Under the pieces are notes generated by a model that did not search any database, had not been told where the DNA came from, and saw only the letters and a program-made list of their open reading frames with translations. 64,000 nt of DNA, from contig NC_081412.1 in assembly GCF_030272615.1 (NCBI RefSeq), positions 140,904,747 to 140,968,746 of the forward strand, given 5' to 3'. Source of the DNA: Cryptomeria japonica. Lineage: Eukaryota; Streptophyta; Pinopsida; Cupressales; Cupressaceae. Numbering within the stretch: position 1 is the first letter of the stretch; every line of letters begins with the position of its first letter. Made by a program: the position numbers and the translations under genes. Shown in pieces: positions 11,782 to 24,243 of this stretch.

Positions 11782-14700
11782 ATGGCGAGTTCGTCAGGGA
11801 GAATAGAGGTGGAGAAATTTAATGGAAGTAATTTTGAGATGTGGAAGCTGAAGATGGAAGATCTGCTAATAGATCGAGATCTTTGGGATGCTGTTGATGC
11901 GAATGTCCAAAGGCCCTCAGATCCTACTGCGGCAGCTCAGTATGATGTTATGGACCGAAAAGCCAAGGGTCTAATCAGACTGTGCCTGGCAGACTCTGTT
12001 CTAATCAATGTCCATGAAGAGAACTCTGCAAAGAAGCTATGGACTAAGCTTGGTGAGATGTATCAAGTGAAATCTTTATTAAATCAAATTTTCTTAAGAA
12101 AGAAATTGTATTCCTTGAAGATGGAAGAGGGTGGACGAATTGCAGACCACCTAGAAGCATTCAATATGATTGTGGCTCAATTAGTATCCGTCGGTGTTAA
12201 GATGGATGAGGAGGAGAAATGTCAGATCTTGCTTTGTTCTTTGCCTGATTCGTGGGATTCTCTTGTTATGGCTATCGGTAGTACTTCTGTTGTTTTGAAA
12301 TCTGAAGACGTGGTGGGTGCCCTACTCGGTGAAGAGATGCGAAGGAAGGTATCCATCAGTTCAAAGGAAGCCCTAACCGTTCGTGGAAGACCTAAGGAGA
12401 AAGGCAAGAAGAATGAGAAGCGCGGCAAGTCCAAATCCAAAGGGAGATCGAAATCTCCTGGAAAGTCCAAAGTCATTTGCTGGAATTGCGGTAAACCGGG
12501 TCACATCCGTAAGGACTGCAAAGAAGAAAAGAAGAAGAAAAAGAAAAAGTTTGATTCTGATTCTGAGTCCGACAAGGAAGATGGCGATGCATTTATTGCG
12601 GCTTTGGCGACTCATGCAGGTAATGATGCCTGGCTAATTGACTCAGGTGCATCTTTTCATATGACTTCCAATAGAGATTGGTTTTTTGAATATGAAGGAT
12701 TTAATGGAGGTAAGGTGTACCTGGGTGATGATTCACATCTAGACATTGTTGGTCGAGGTAAAGTTAGAATCAGGTTTTCTGATGGTAGAATAAAAAGGAT
12801 TAATGGTGTGTTGCATATCCCTGGATTAAAACGAAACCTGTTATCTGTGAGCAAACTAATAGATGCAGGTGTGCAGGTAGTCTTTTCTGAAGCAGGATGT
12901 AAGATGATTAAGGGTGCTATGGTAGTTGCTAGAGGTGTCAGGTTTGGCACTTTGTATAAGCTTGAAGCATACACTATTGAGTGTAATAGCACTTCTGTAA
13001 AAAGTAAATCTACGGATACTTCACTGGAAGATTTGAAGGTTTCACCTTCAGCAGATGGAAATGGTTTTTAGGTACCTAAGGGTGCTCTTTCGTCTGAAGC
13101 AAAGTTACCTGCAGAGAAGACTATGTTATGGCACCAGAGACTTGGCCACATTGGAGAAAAGGGTCTAAGGACCTTGAAAAATAAAAACCTTGTTGAAGGT
13201 TTGAATGATTGTAATCTTGACTTTGATTTCTGTGAGCATTGCATTTATGGAAAACAAAACCGCGTTCAGTTTTACTCGAGTTCTCATAAAACTTGTGGTG
13301 TTTTGGATCTTATCCATTCTGATGTGTTTGGTCCAGTAGATGTCTCTTCGATTGGAAAATCCACATATTATGTTTCATTTATTGATGATTTTAGTAGAAG
13401 GACATGGGTATATTTTCTAAAGAGTAAATCTGAAGTTTTTAGTCGTTTTAAAGAATTTAAAGCAATGGTTGAGTTGCAGACTGGAAAGAAAATAAAATGT
13501 TTGAGAACTGATAATGGCGGTGAGTTTTGCTCTAATGATTTTGATAGATTCTGTAAAGACTGTGGAATTAACAGGCAGAAGACAACTCCGTATTCTCCAC
13601 AGCAGAATGGAGTTGCAGAAAGAATGAACAGGACACTGATGGAAAAGGCTAGGAGTATGTTGAGTGGTGCTGGTCTCGAACAAAAGTTTTGGGCTGAAGC
13701 TGTTGCCACTGCTTGCTACCTGATTAACAGGTCTCCTACATCAGCTCTTGTTGATAAAACGCCTATGGAAGTATGGTCAGGTCACAAGCCTTCATTGAGA
13801 CATCTTAGAGTTTTTGGTTGCGAGGCATATGCACATGTGCCAAAGGAGAAGCGAACAAAGTTGGAGAACAAGGCTGTGAAATGTATCTTCATCGGGTATA
13901 GTTATGGTGTGAAAGGATACAAGCTTTGGGACCCTGTTGCACAAAAGGTAATTCACAGTAGAAGTGTTATTTTTAGAGAAATTAAGTCTCCTTCTGTTAC
14001 ATTGCAGCCAGAACAGACTAAAAAAGAAGATGTGATTCAACTTCCTTCTACACCTGAAAGAGTTGAATCAAGACCCCTAGATAGGCAAGAATTTGAGGAG
14101 AGCTCGTCTAGCTCTGAATCTTCAGAAGAGGAGGAAGAACCTCCAACTCAGCTTGTTCGAAGGTCTACAAGACATAGACAACCACCTGAAAGGTATTCAC
14201 CTGATGATTGGAGATGTATTTTTGCTCTGAATACTAGTGTGGATGAACCAAAATCTGTAGAAGAGGCATTAGGTATGAATGATGCAGAATCCTGGAAGAT
14301 TGCTATGGAGGAAGAAATGGTAGCGTTGAAAAAGAATGATACATGGGATCTTGTACCATTGCCTGAAGGACGAAAACCTGTTAGTTGTAAATGGGTGTTC
14401 AAGAAAAAGATTGATTCAGATGGAAGCATTGAGAAGTATAAAGCAAGGTTGGTTGCAAAAGGCTACTCTCAGGTTGAGGGTGTTGATTACGGTGAGATAT
14501 TTTCTCCTGTTGCAAAAATGACGTCCATTAGATTTTTGCTTTCTATTGCTACTGCTTATGATTTAGAGGCTGAGCAAATGGATGTGAAAACTGCTTTCCT
14601 TCATGGTGATTTGAAGGAAGATATTTATATGACACAGCCGGAGCACTATGTGGTGAAAGGCAAAAGTAATTTGGTCTGTAAATTGAAGAAATCTTTGTAT

Positions 14701-15825
14701 GGCCTCAAACAAAGTCCTAGGATGTGGTACCAGAAATTTGATACATATGTGTTGAGTTTGGGATTTGAACGTTCTAAATCAGATCACTGTGTTTATTATA
14801 AATCTTATGGTGATCATTTCTTATTCATTGCATTGTATGTTGATGATATGTTATTCATTGGCAAAGGGAAAGGTATGATTTTAGAACTGAAGTCTTAGCT
14901 CGCTGCTAAATTTGAAATGAAAGATCTTGGTGCAGCAAAGCACATTCTTGGGATGGAAATTAGAAGAGATAGGGCGAACAGAAAGCTATGGCTAGGCCAG
15001 AGTAAGTATGTGAATTCAGTGTTACAGAGGTTCAACATGCAGAATTGTAGACCATTGAGTGTTCCTTTTACAGTTGGAATGAAACTATCTGTTTCAGATT
15101 GTCCTACATCCCCATTGGAGATGGAAGACATGAGCAGAGTGCCTTACCAGAGTGCAGTTGGAAGCTTGATGTATGCTATGGTCTGTACTAGACCAGATAT
15201 TGCCCAAGCAGTGGGAGTACTTTCTAGATATATGTCTAATCCTGGTAGAGTTCATTGGGATGCAGTCAAAAGAGTCTTCAGATATTTGAAGGGTACTTCA
15301 GAGTATTCTTTGTGTTATCATGGTAATTCAGTTGGAGACATGACTTCCCTTGATATCCATGGTTATGTGGATTCAGATTGGGCAGGTGATATTGATAGCA
15401 GAAGATCCACCAGTGCTTATGTGTTTACTTTGTTTGGTGGTGCAATTAGTTGGATGAGTAAGCGACAGGCTGTGGTTGCTTTATCCACTACTGAAGCAGA
15501 GTATATGGCAGCTACTCATGCTTGTAAAGAGGCCATTTGGCTTAAGAGACTGTGTTCAGATATTGGAATAAAACAAGGTACAGTGACAATTTACTGTGAC
15601 AGTCAGAGTGCAATTAGCCTAGCTAAGAACCCGACATTTCATGCCCGGACCAAACATATTGATGTTCAGTATCATTTTGTTAGAGATATGGTCGAAGATG
15701 GTAGGGTGAAGCTGGTTAAGGTGGACACTTTGATGAATGTTGCAGATGCTTTAACTAAGGCTGTGAGCACAGAGAAGTTCAGATGGTGTTCAGAGTCTAT
15801 GGGCCTTATGGCCCGTAGCAATTGA
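11782..15825 (+). pseudogene. C1 gag-pol polyprotein (1,347 codons, two nonsense mutations)
   Basis: One continuous frame from the ATG at 11782 with just two stops: codon 430 (TAG at 13069-13071, Trp in copy 2) and codon 1039 (TAG at 14896-14898, Gln in copy 2). Domains in order: copia capsid (residues ~5-200), CCHC knuckle CWNCGKPGHIRKDC (~233-246), aspartic protease IDSGAS (~286-291), pre-integrase zinc region starting LWHQRLGH (~449), integrase core with HSDVFGP, RTDNGGEF and GVAERMNRT (catalytic D, D, E all present), an acidic serine-rich linker (~775-800), reverse transcriptase with MDVKTAFLHG and YVDD at 1019-1022, then RNase H with DSDWAGD, STTEAEYMA and CDSQSA. All enzymatic residues I can check are intact. 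The first stop would allow only Gag-protease; the second falls just after the YVDD box. Confidence 0.93.
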
Positions 15826-15881
15826 TTCATTGTGTTGACATTCCCTTCCGCTCATGCAAGGTGTTCGACAAGTGGGAGATT
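15826..15881 (+). other. 3' untranslated stretch and polypurine tract of C1
   Basis: 56 bp between the gag-pol stop and LTR 2, ending in the purine-rich AAGTGGGAGATT just before TGTTGGG. The same stretch follows copy 2 (20935-20990). Confidence 0.75.
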
Positions 15882-16766
15882 TGTTGGGAAAAATGGTGTC
15901 TCAACCTTGCATTTATGTGAGGTTACTATTTATAGTAAGTTTTTATTTGAACACGAAATGGTGCGAAACTCTCCCTGAAGCTTCTGGTTGGCTAGATAAG
16001 CATTCCGGTAAAGTTGCGTCGCAAGGTCACAGCTAGTTTTGAAGATATTAAAGTTTTCGTCTTGGAGGGGTGCAATAAAATGTTTAAACTTAATTTTGGG
16101 CACTTTAGAGGCTCCGAAATGCCCTGAAAAGTTGCCGTAACCGGCGAAGCCGGTTACGAGGTGATAGAGCACTTCGCGAGCTTTCCGGCGTTTCAAACGG
16201 TTCGTCAATCGGACACCCGGTTCTCAAGTTATGGCCTCCGGAAGTTTGTACTCCTGAAATAGGAAAAATAATTTGTATCGGATACATAAATGAGCTATAA
16301 AAGGGAGCGACACGTGTTGATGTGTGCTTTAACATGTCATAGAAGGGAGATAAGGTCGGCTACACCTTATTGGGTGGTTTTAGCCCATGGTTTTGTAATA
16401 CCGTTTGATGGTTTCTTGTATTGTATCTCCTATTTATGAGGTGTGTGAGATAGAGGTTGGGTGTAAGAGTCTTATGCCTATTGAGTTGCCTCTGAATCTC
16501 TGTTTAGTGCTACTCCTGCGAAGAGCTTGCTCTGCAAGTATTTTGTAATCTGTTTTTGATTGCTGAATAAAATATTGAGCTGCTTTTGGAGGGTGGGGTT
16601 TTTCTCCCGAAAGGGTTTTCCCCACGTAAATCACTGTGTTGTGGTATGAATGCTATTATATCTATTTCTATTTTCTGTAACTGTTGTAATGATCTGAAAA
16701 AGTTTTGCATTACCCTCCTCTCAAGGTTAGTGTAGGAAGTTGTTTCCGCTACTTAACTTCCTTACA
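15882..16766 (+). repeat. LTR 2 (shared, middle) of element C
   Basis: 885 bp, serving as 3' LTR of copy 1 and 5' LTR of copy 2. No target duplication on either side: polypurine tract on the left, priming site on the right. Confidence 0.95.
16295..16303 (+). promoter_or_regulatory. TATA box of C LTR 2
   Basis: CTATAAAAG, same position as in LTR 1; would drive copy C2. Confidence 0.6.
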
Positions 16767-16768
16767 AG

Positions 16769-16780
16769 TGGTATCAGAGC
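16769..16780 (+). other. Primer-binding site of C copy 2
   Basis: TGGTATCAGAGC, two bases inside LTR 2. Confidence 0.92.
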
Positions 16781-16890
16781 CTGATCACCTTTGGTTTCAA
16801 TTGTGGGCAGTTGGGTTTTTTGAACTAATCCAGATTTGAGTGGGAGCTTGTGCAGAAGACACTTTTTGATCTTGTTGCAAGAATATTCAG

Positions 16891-19800
16891 ATGGCGAGTT
16901 CGTCAGGGAGAATAGAGGTGGAGAAATTTAATGGAAGTAATTTTGAGATGTGGAAGCTGAAGATGGAAGATCTGCTAATAGATCGAGATCTTTGAGATGC
17001 TGTTGATGCGAATGTCCAAAGGCCCTCAGATCCTACTGCGGCAGCTCAGTATGATGTTATGGACCGAAAAGCCAAGGGTCTAATCAGACTGTGCCTGGCA
17101 GACTCTGTTCTAATCAATGTCCATGAAGAGAACTCTGCAAAGAAGCTATGGACTAAGCTTGGTGAGATGTATCAAGTGAAATCTTTATTAAATCAAATTT
17201 TCTTAAGAAAGAAATTGTATTCCTTGAAGATGGAAGAGGGTGGACGAATTGCAGACCACCTAGAAGCATTCAATATGATTGTGGCTCAATTAGTATCCGT
17301 CGGTGTTAAGATGGATGAGGAGGAGAAATGTCAGATCTTGCTTTGTTCTTTGCCTGATTCGTGGGATTCTCTTGTTATGGCTATCGGTAGTACTTCTGTT
17401 GTTTTGAAATCTGAAGACATGGTGGGTGCCCTACTCGGTGAAGAGATGCGAAGGAAGGTATCCATCAGTTCAAAGGAAGCCCTAACCGTTCGTGGAAGAC
17501 CTAAGGAGAAAGGCAAGAAGAATGAGAAGCGCGGCAAGTCCAAATCCAAAGGGAGATCGAAATCTCATGGAAAGTCCAAAGTCATTTGCTGGAATTGCGG
17601 TAAACCGGGTCACATCCGTAAGGACTGCAAAGAAGAAAAGAAGAAGAAAAAGAAAAAGTTTGATTCTGATTCTGAGTCCGACAAGGAAGATGGCGATGCA
17701 TTTATTGCGGCTTTGGTGACTCATGCAGGTAATGATGCCTGGCTAATTGACTCAGGTGCATCTTTTCATATGACTTCCAATAGAGATTGGTTTTTTGAAT
17801 ATGAAGGATTTAATGGAGGTAAGGTGTACCTGGGTGATGATTCACATCTAGACATTGTTGGTCGAGGTAAAGTTAGAATCAGGTTTTCTGATGGTAGAAT
17901 AAAAAGGATTAATGGTGTGTTGCATATCCCTGGATTAAAATGAAACCTGTTATCTGTGAGCAAACTAATAGATGCAGGTGTGCAGGTAGTCTTTTCTGAA
18001 GCAGGATGTAAGATGATTAAGGGTGCTATGGTAGTTGCTAGAGGTGTCAGGTTTGGCACTTTGTATAAGCTTGAAGCATACACTATTGAGTGTAATAGCA
18101 CTTCTGTAAAAAGTAAATCTGCGGATACTTCACTGGAAGATTTGAAGGTTTCACCTTCAGCAGATGGAAATGGTTTTTGGGTACCTAAGGGTGCTCTTTC
18201 GTCTGAAGCAAAGTTACCTGCAGAGAAGACTATGTTATGGCACCAGAGACTTGGCCACATTGGAGAAAAGGGTCTAAGGACCTTGAAAAATAAAAACCTT
18301 GTTGAAGGTTTGAATGATTGTAATCTTGACTTTGATTTCTGTGAGCATTGCATTTATGGAAAACAAAACCGCGTTCAGTTTTACTCGAGTTCTCATAAAA
18401 CTTGTGGTGTTTTGGATCTTATCCATTCTGATGTGTTTGGTCCAGTAGATGTCTCTTCGATTGGAAAATCCACATATTATGTTTCATTTATTGATGATTT
18501 TAGTAGAAGGACATGGGTATATTTTCTAAAGAGTAAATCTGAAGTTTTTAGTCGTTTTAAAGAATTTAAAGCAATGGTTGAGTTGCAGACTGGAAAGAAA
18601 ATAAAATGTTTGAGAACTGATAATGGCGGTGAGTTTTGCTCTAATGATTTTGATAGATTCTGTAAAGACTGTGGAATTAACAGGTAGAAGACAACTCCGT
18701 ATTCTCCACAGCAGAATGGAGTTGCAGAAAGAATGAACAGGACACTGATGGAAAAGGCTAGGAGTATGTTGAGTGGTGCTGGTCTCGAACAAAAGTTTTG
18801 GGCTGAAGCTGTTGCCACTGTTTGCTACCTGATTAACAGGTCTCCTACATCAGCTCTTGTTGATAAAACGCCTATGGAAGCATGGTCAGGTCACAAGCCT
18901 TCATTGAGACATCTTAGAGTTTTTGGTTGCGAGGCATATGCACATGTGCCAAAGGAGAAGCGAACAAAGTTGGAGAACAAGGCTGTGAAATGTATCTTCA
19001 TCGGGTATAGTTATGGTGTGAAAGGATACAAGCTTTGGGACCCTGTTGCACAAAAGGTAATTCATAGTAGAAGTGTTATTTTTAGAGAAATTAAGTCTCC
19101 TTCTGTTACATTGCAGCCAGAACAGACTAAAAAAGAAGATGTGATTCAACTTCCTTCTACACCTGAAAGAGTTGAATCAAGACCCCTAGATAGGCAAGAA
19201 TTTGAGGAGAGCTCGTCTAGCTCTGAATCTTCAGAAGAGGAGGAAGAACCTCCAACTCAGCTTGTTCGAAGGTCTACAAGACATAGACAACCACCTGAAA
19301 GGTATTCACCTGATGATTGGAGATGTATTTTTGCTCTGAATACTAGTGTGGATGAACCAAAATCTGTAGAAGAGGCATTAGGTATGAATGATGCAGAATC
19401 CTGGAAGATTGCTATGGAGGAAGAAATGGCAGCGTTGAAAAAGAATGATACATGGGATCTTGTACCATTGCCTGAAGGACGAAAACCTATTGGTTGTAAA
19501 TGGGTGTTCAAGAAAAAGATTGGTTCAGATGGAAGCATTGAGAAGTATAAAGCAAGGTTGGTTGCAAAAGGCTACTCTCAGGTTGAGGGTGTTGATTACG
19601 GTGAGATATTTTCTCCTGTTGCAAAAATGACGTCCATTAGATTTTTGCTTTCTATTGCTACTGCTTATGATTTAGAGGTTGAGCAAATGGATGTGAAAAC
19701 TGCTTTCCTTCATGGTGATTTGAAGGAAGATATTTATATGACACAGCCGGAGCACTATGTGGTGAAAGGCAAAAGTAATTTGGTCTGTAAATTGAAGAAA

Positions 19801-20934
19801 TCTTTGTATGGCCTCAAACAAAGTCCTAGGATGTGGTACCAGAAATTTGATACATATGTGTTGAGTTTGGGATTTGAACGTTCTAAATCAAATCACTGTG
19901 TTTATTATAAATCTTATGGTGATCATTTCTTATTCATTGCATTGTATGTTGATGATATGTTATTCATTGGCAAAGGGAAAGGTATGATTTTAGAACTGAA
20001 GTCTCAGCTCGCTGCTAAATTTGAAATGAAAGATCTTGGTGCAGCAAAGCACATTCTTGGGATGGAAATTAGAAGAGATAGGGCGAACAGAAAGCTATGG
20101 CTAGGCCAGAGTAAGTATGTGAATTCAGTGTTACAGAGGTTCAACATGCAGAATTGTAGACCATTGAGTGTTCCTTTTACAGTTGGAATGAAACTATCTG
20201 TTTCAGATTGTCCTACATCCCCATTGGAGATGGAAGACATGAGCAGAGTGCCTTACCAGAGTGCAGTTGGAAGCTTGATGTATGCTATGGTCTGTACTAG
20301 ACCAGATATTGCCCAAGCAGTGGGAGTACTTTTTAGATATATGTCTAATCCTGGTAGAGTTCATTGGGATGCAGTCAAAAGAGTCTTCAGATATTTGAAG
20401 GGTACTTCAGAGTATTCTTTGTGTTATCATGGTAATTCAGTTGGAGACATGACTTCCCTTGATATCCATGGTTATGTGGATTTAGATTGGGCAGGTGATA
20501 TTGATAGCAGAAGATCCACCAGTGCTTATGTGTTTACTTTGTTTGGTGGTGCAATTAGTTGGATGAGTAAGCGACAGGCTGTGGTTGCTTTATCCACTAC
20601 TGAAGCAGAGTATATGGCAGCTACTCATGCTTGTAAAGAGGCCATTTGGCTTAAGAGACTGTGTTCAGATATTGGAATAAAACAAGGTACAGTGACAATT
20701 TACTATGACAGTCAGAGTGCAATTAGCCTAGCTAAGAACCCGACATTTCATGCCCGGACCAAACATATTGATGTTCAGTATCATTTTGTTAGAGATATGG
20801 TCGAAGATGGTAGGGTGAAGCTGGTTAAGGTGGACACTTTGATGAATGTTGCAGATGATTTAACTAAGGCTATGAGCACAGAGAAGTTCAGATGGTGTTC
20901 AGAGTCTATGGGCCTTATGGCCCCTAGCAATTGA
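16891..20934 (+). pseudogene. C2 gag-pol polyprotein (1,347 codons, three nonsense mutations)
   Basis: Exactly 5,109 bp downstream of C1 and the same length, without frameshifts. Stops: codon 35 (TGA at 16993-16995, Trp in C1), codon 351 (TGA at 17941-17943, Arg in C1) and codon 599 (TAG at 18685-18687, Gln in C1). None is shared with C1. Domain order and catalytic residues are as in C1: protease IDSGAS, integrase D-D-E, YVDD, RNase H D-E-D. Scattered missense differences include YVDLDWAG for YVDSDWAG and YYDSQSA for YCDSQSA in RNase H (catalytic Asp kept) and NVADDLTKA for NVADALTKA near the C-terminus. The open stretch from codon 615 onward still encodes the whole reverse transcriptase and RNase H. 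Confidence 0.93.
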
Positions 20935-20990
20935 TTCATTGTGTTGACATTCCCTTCCGCTCATGCAAGGTGTTCGACAAGTGGGAGATT

Positions 20991-21875
20991 TGTTGGGAAA
21001 AATGGTGTCTCAACCTTGCATTTATGTGAGGTTACTATTTATAGTAAGTTTTTATTTGAGCATGAAATGGTGTGAAACTCTCCCTGAAGCTTCTGGTTGG
21101 CTAGATAAGCATTCCGGTAAAGTTGCGTCGCAAGGTCACAGCTAGTTTTGAAGATATTAAAGTTTTCATCTTGGAGGGGTGCAATAAAATGTTTAAACTT
21201 GATTTTGGGCACTTTAGAGGCTCCGAAACGCCCTGAAAAGTTGTCGTAACCGGCAAAGCCAGTTACGAGGTGATAGAGCACTTCGCGAGCTTTCCGGCGC
21301 TTCAAACGGTTCGTCAATCGGACACCCGGTTCTCAAGTTATGGCCTCCGGAAGTTTGTACTCCTGAAATAGGAAAAATAATTTGTATCGGATACATAAAT
21401 GAGCTATAAAAGGGAGCGACACGTGTTGATGTGTGCTTTAACATGTCATAGAAGGGAGATAAGGTCGGCTACACCTTATTGGGTGGTTTTAGCCCATGGT
21501 TTTGTAATACCGTTTGATGGTTTCTTGTATTGTATCTCCTATTTATGAGGTGTGTGAGATAGAGGTTGGGTGTAAGAGTCTTATGGCTATTGAGTTGCCT
21601 CTGAATCTCTGTTTAGTGCTACTCCTGCGAAGAGCTTGCTCTGCAAGTATTTTGTAATCTGTTTTTGATTGCTGAATAAAATATTGAGCTGCTTTTGGAG
21701 GGTGGGGTTTTTCTCCCGAAAGGGTTTTCCCCACGTAAATCACTATGTTGTGGTATGAATGCTATTATATCTATTTCTATTTTCTGTAACTGTTGTAATG
21801 ATCTGAAAAAGTTTTGCATTACCCTCCTCTCAAGGTTAGTGTAGGAAGTTGTTTCCGCTACTTAACTTCCTTACA
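20991..21875 (+). repeat. LTR 3 of element C (885 bp)
   Basis: Same ends as the other two. The hairpin arms carry mutations here (21246-21266). Confidence 0.95.
21404..21412 (+). promoter_or_regulatory. TATA box of C LTR 3
   Basis: CTATAAAAG. If active, transcripts would read into the antisense of element B gag. Confidence 0.5.
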
Positions 21876-21880
21876 AGTAT
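21876..21880. repeat. Target duplication AGTAT, right side of C
   Basis: Pairs with 10768-10772. Confidence 0.93.
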
Positions 21881-23140
21881 TATGCTTACCATCAAGAGAT
21901 ATAGTACCTCTTCCTTTGATCAAACAAGCTTTATCATCTCCAAATCTTACTAGACCTCCATTATATTCCTGAAAGTCAAGAATTTACTTTTATCACCAGT
22001 CATATGATGTGGAAATCCTGAATCAATGATCCATTCATCCTTAACTTCAATTTTAGCTACTAGGGCCTGCTCTACCAGTTGAGCAATGGGTGTTGGTTGA
22101 TCTTCTATTATAGCAACAAAGACCCATCCATTGTCTATCAAATCCTCATCAGAATCATCAATGACTCCTTCATCAACAAGATAACAAGACTTGTCTTTAC
22201 TCTTCTTAAATTTGTATCTCTGATATTCAGGGTTAGGTTTGTATGTTCTTCTAGCTTCTTCTTTCAATCTTGCATGTCTATCAGGGCATCTTGAAGCCAT
22301 ATGACCAATCTTATTATAGTTAAAACATTTAAAGGGTTCTTTACCTTCATACTTACTTCCAACTGGACCTTTAGGTATTTTCCTTGCAAATAGTGCTTCA
22401 AGTTCTTCATTTTCTCTCTTGCTTTCTTCAAGTTCTCTTACATAAAAGGCTTTCCAATCAGATTTGTCAAATCATGATGCAGATGATGTTGATGCCTTAA
22501 AAGATAAATCTGTCTTTATAGTAGCAACATGACCAAATTCCTCAATTTCAAAAGCTAAAAGTTTTCCAATTAATGTGTCTCTAGTTACTGATGTATTAGG
22601 CATTGTTCTTAACTCATTTATATCAGTAACTTTCATTTTGTATGTCAGTGGAAATCCTCTTAAAACTATTGAAACAATTTCATCTTCACTTAAGGTTCCT
22701 CCACCACATTTAATACCCAAAACAATTTCATTAACTCTTTCCATAAAAGCATAAATCCTTTCATCTTCGTCCATTTTCAGATTTTCATACCTGACCTGAA
22801 AGCTTTCAAGTTTTGCAATTTTGACTATGGAATCTCCTTCATTCAATGTTTCCAAATGGTCCCAAATAGCTTTAGTAGTAGATCTATCTGATAATCCCAC
22901 GATGTGTTGATCTGATAATGCGCTGAAAAGTGATTCTCTTGCTTTGCAATCATTTTCCTCATCTTTAGCCAAGTTAGGTGGATTAGGTTGACCTTGATTA
23001 AGAGTAGTATAGCCATTCTTTGTAACTTCCCAGATGTCCTTTCCAATGCAAATCAGATGTGTCTCCATCCTAATCTTCCATAAACCATAGTTGCTTCCAT
23101 CAAGTTTAGGATTGTCCTTCCTGAAATAGTTAGAAGACAT
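21881..23140 (-). pseudogene. Element B gag-pol, 5' part: gag and protease (broken)
   Basis: Minus-strand start ATG at 23140 (MSSNYFRKDNPKLDGSNYG), about 45 nt after the priming site. The copia capsid domain (UBN2 type) covers roughly the first 220 residues, down to a stop near 22472. Then comes a knuckle with one Cys lost (CFNYNKIGHMASRC), a charged linker, and the protease site IDSGFPHHM, where related copies have IDSGCSHHM. The protein is cut by insert C right after the protease and continues at 10767. Close relatives of this gag are in F, G and B2. Confidence 0.88.
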
Positions 23141-23183
23141 TTGATCTCCTCAAGCTGTTAAACTTTTGCGAAAAGAGGACTAG

Positions 23184-23195
23184 GCTCTGATACCA
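23184..23195 (-). other. Primer-binding site of element B
   Basis: Minus strand TGGTATCAGAGC, exact match, two bases inside the 5' LTR. Confidence 0.92.
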
Positions 23196-23197
23196 GT

Positions 23198-23246
23198 TGT
23201 TAGGTCCCGGAGACAACTAAGAAGGGGGGGGGGGTGAATCAGTTCT
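23198..23246 (-). repeat. 5' LTR of element B, terminal 49 bp (U5 end)
   Basis: Plus strand TGTTAGGTCCCGGAGACAAC followed by a G tract; cut at 23246 by element D and resumed at 31100. The last five bases, GTTCT, are the D target duplication. Confidence 0.9.
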
Positions 23247-23623
23247 TGTAAAGTGGAAAATCGCGGTCGAACCCTAGTTGGTCTCCCCTCTTCTAACTCT
23301 CAGGAGAGAGAAGGGAGGTTCGCTAGGATTCGATGGGTTTTCACTTAGGAGGAAGACTTTACATTCAAAAGAGGGGTTGAAACTCATAAGATCCAATCCC
23401 ACACAATGTAAGATTGGATGCTAAATGAATTTCAAGGGTTAGGAAAGCAAGGCTACCCTCTTTTGTAAAGAATGTTGATAGAAGAATTAAGCTAAGCATG
23501 CATAGAAAGTGATAAAGATTCGCTTATAAATTGAGTTCGGGTTATAGGATGAAGCTGCAGACCTGGAATTAGTAGTAGAATGTCGATACGGCGCTGTCCT
23601 GCAAATTTGAGAAAAAGTTGTCA

Positions 23624-23650
23624 GGACGATGGTGCCCGACACCACGGTCC
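23624..23650. repeat. Single GC-rich hairpin motif in D 3' LTR
   Basis: 27-bp imperfect palindrome beginning GGACGATGG and ending CCACGGTCC; its counterpart in the other LTR is at 30245-30271. Confidence 0.75.
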
Positions 23651-24111
23651 TCCGAAAAATCCGCGAAACGAAGGGGGATCTGTTCATCTCTGCATAAGGA
23701 TTCCAAATCTTCAATCTCAGCCGCGTACCTGCAACCTACACACAGAAAAGCAAAGATGATTGGGGGGTTAGGGATTAGGGGTTTGCCTTTAGGTCAAACC
23801 CCGATTTTGGAATTAACCAAGAAATGAGCAAGTGCTATAAATGTAAATGACTGTAATGTAAAACAAGTACTAATACCTTGTTCTAAGGATGTTTGTATCC
23901 TTATGTGCAAAGGTTTAGATGTTGTATGTTGTAGTATGTAGCATGTAATAAGTGATCTCCTCTTCAATGGTTGAATCCTTGACTTGAATGCAACACTTAG
24001 CCTTGAATGGAGACTTGGAATGATCAATTGCTTGAATGCTTGAATGCTTGAGTATAGTTTCCACGCTTTTCACATATGTCCTTCTCATGCCAAATGAGAG
24101 AGAAAAATGTA

Positions 24112-24121
24112 GTTTATATAC
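24112..24121 (-). promoter_or_regulatory. Candidate TATA box of D 3' LTR
   Basis: Minus strand GTATATAAAC about 390 bp from the LTR start; conserved in the other LTR at 30733-30742. Confidence 0.45.
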
Positions 24122-24243
24122 TTGTCAATTAGGGCTGATAGACTGATTTTCCCGACCTTAGGCCGACCAGGGAAGTATATTTCCAAATTGCAATAAAAAA
24201 GACCCGATATCACTTAGGAAACCGGGCCCAAAATAGGACCCAG

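Larger units (their letters stand above)
10773..21875 (+). mobile_element. Element C: tandem dimer of a Ty1-copia retrotransposon (LTR-internal-LTR-internal-LTR)
   Basis: Three 885-bp LTRs (10773-11657, 15882-16766, 20991-21875) alternate with two near-identical internal regions at an exact period of 5,109 bp. One AGTAT duplication flanks the whole 11.1-kb structure and none flanks the middle LTR, so this is one insertion that became a dimer, or was inserted as one. The LTRs differ from each other by only about 6-10 positions by eye, far less than any other LTR pair here, so C is the youngest large element in the window. Confidence 0.95.

Noticed and set aside
12222-14429. Antisense ORFs of 80-115 codons across C gag-pol
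   Set aside because: Shadows of the sense coding frame.
15882-16766. Middle C LTR as evidence of two independent insertions
   Set aside because: No target duplication around it. It is joined to a purine tract on the left and a priming site on the right, as expected in a dimer.
23760-23815. Telomere-like GGGGTTAGGGATTAGGGGTTT in the D LTR (also near 30383)
   Set aside because: Only two degenerate units, no TTTAGGG array. It is simply part of both LTRs.
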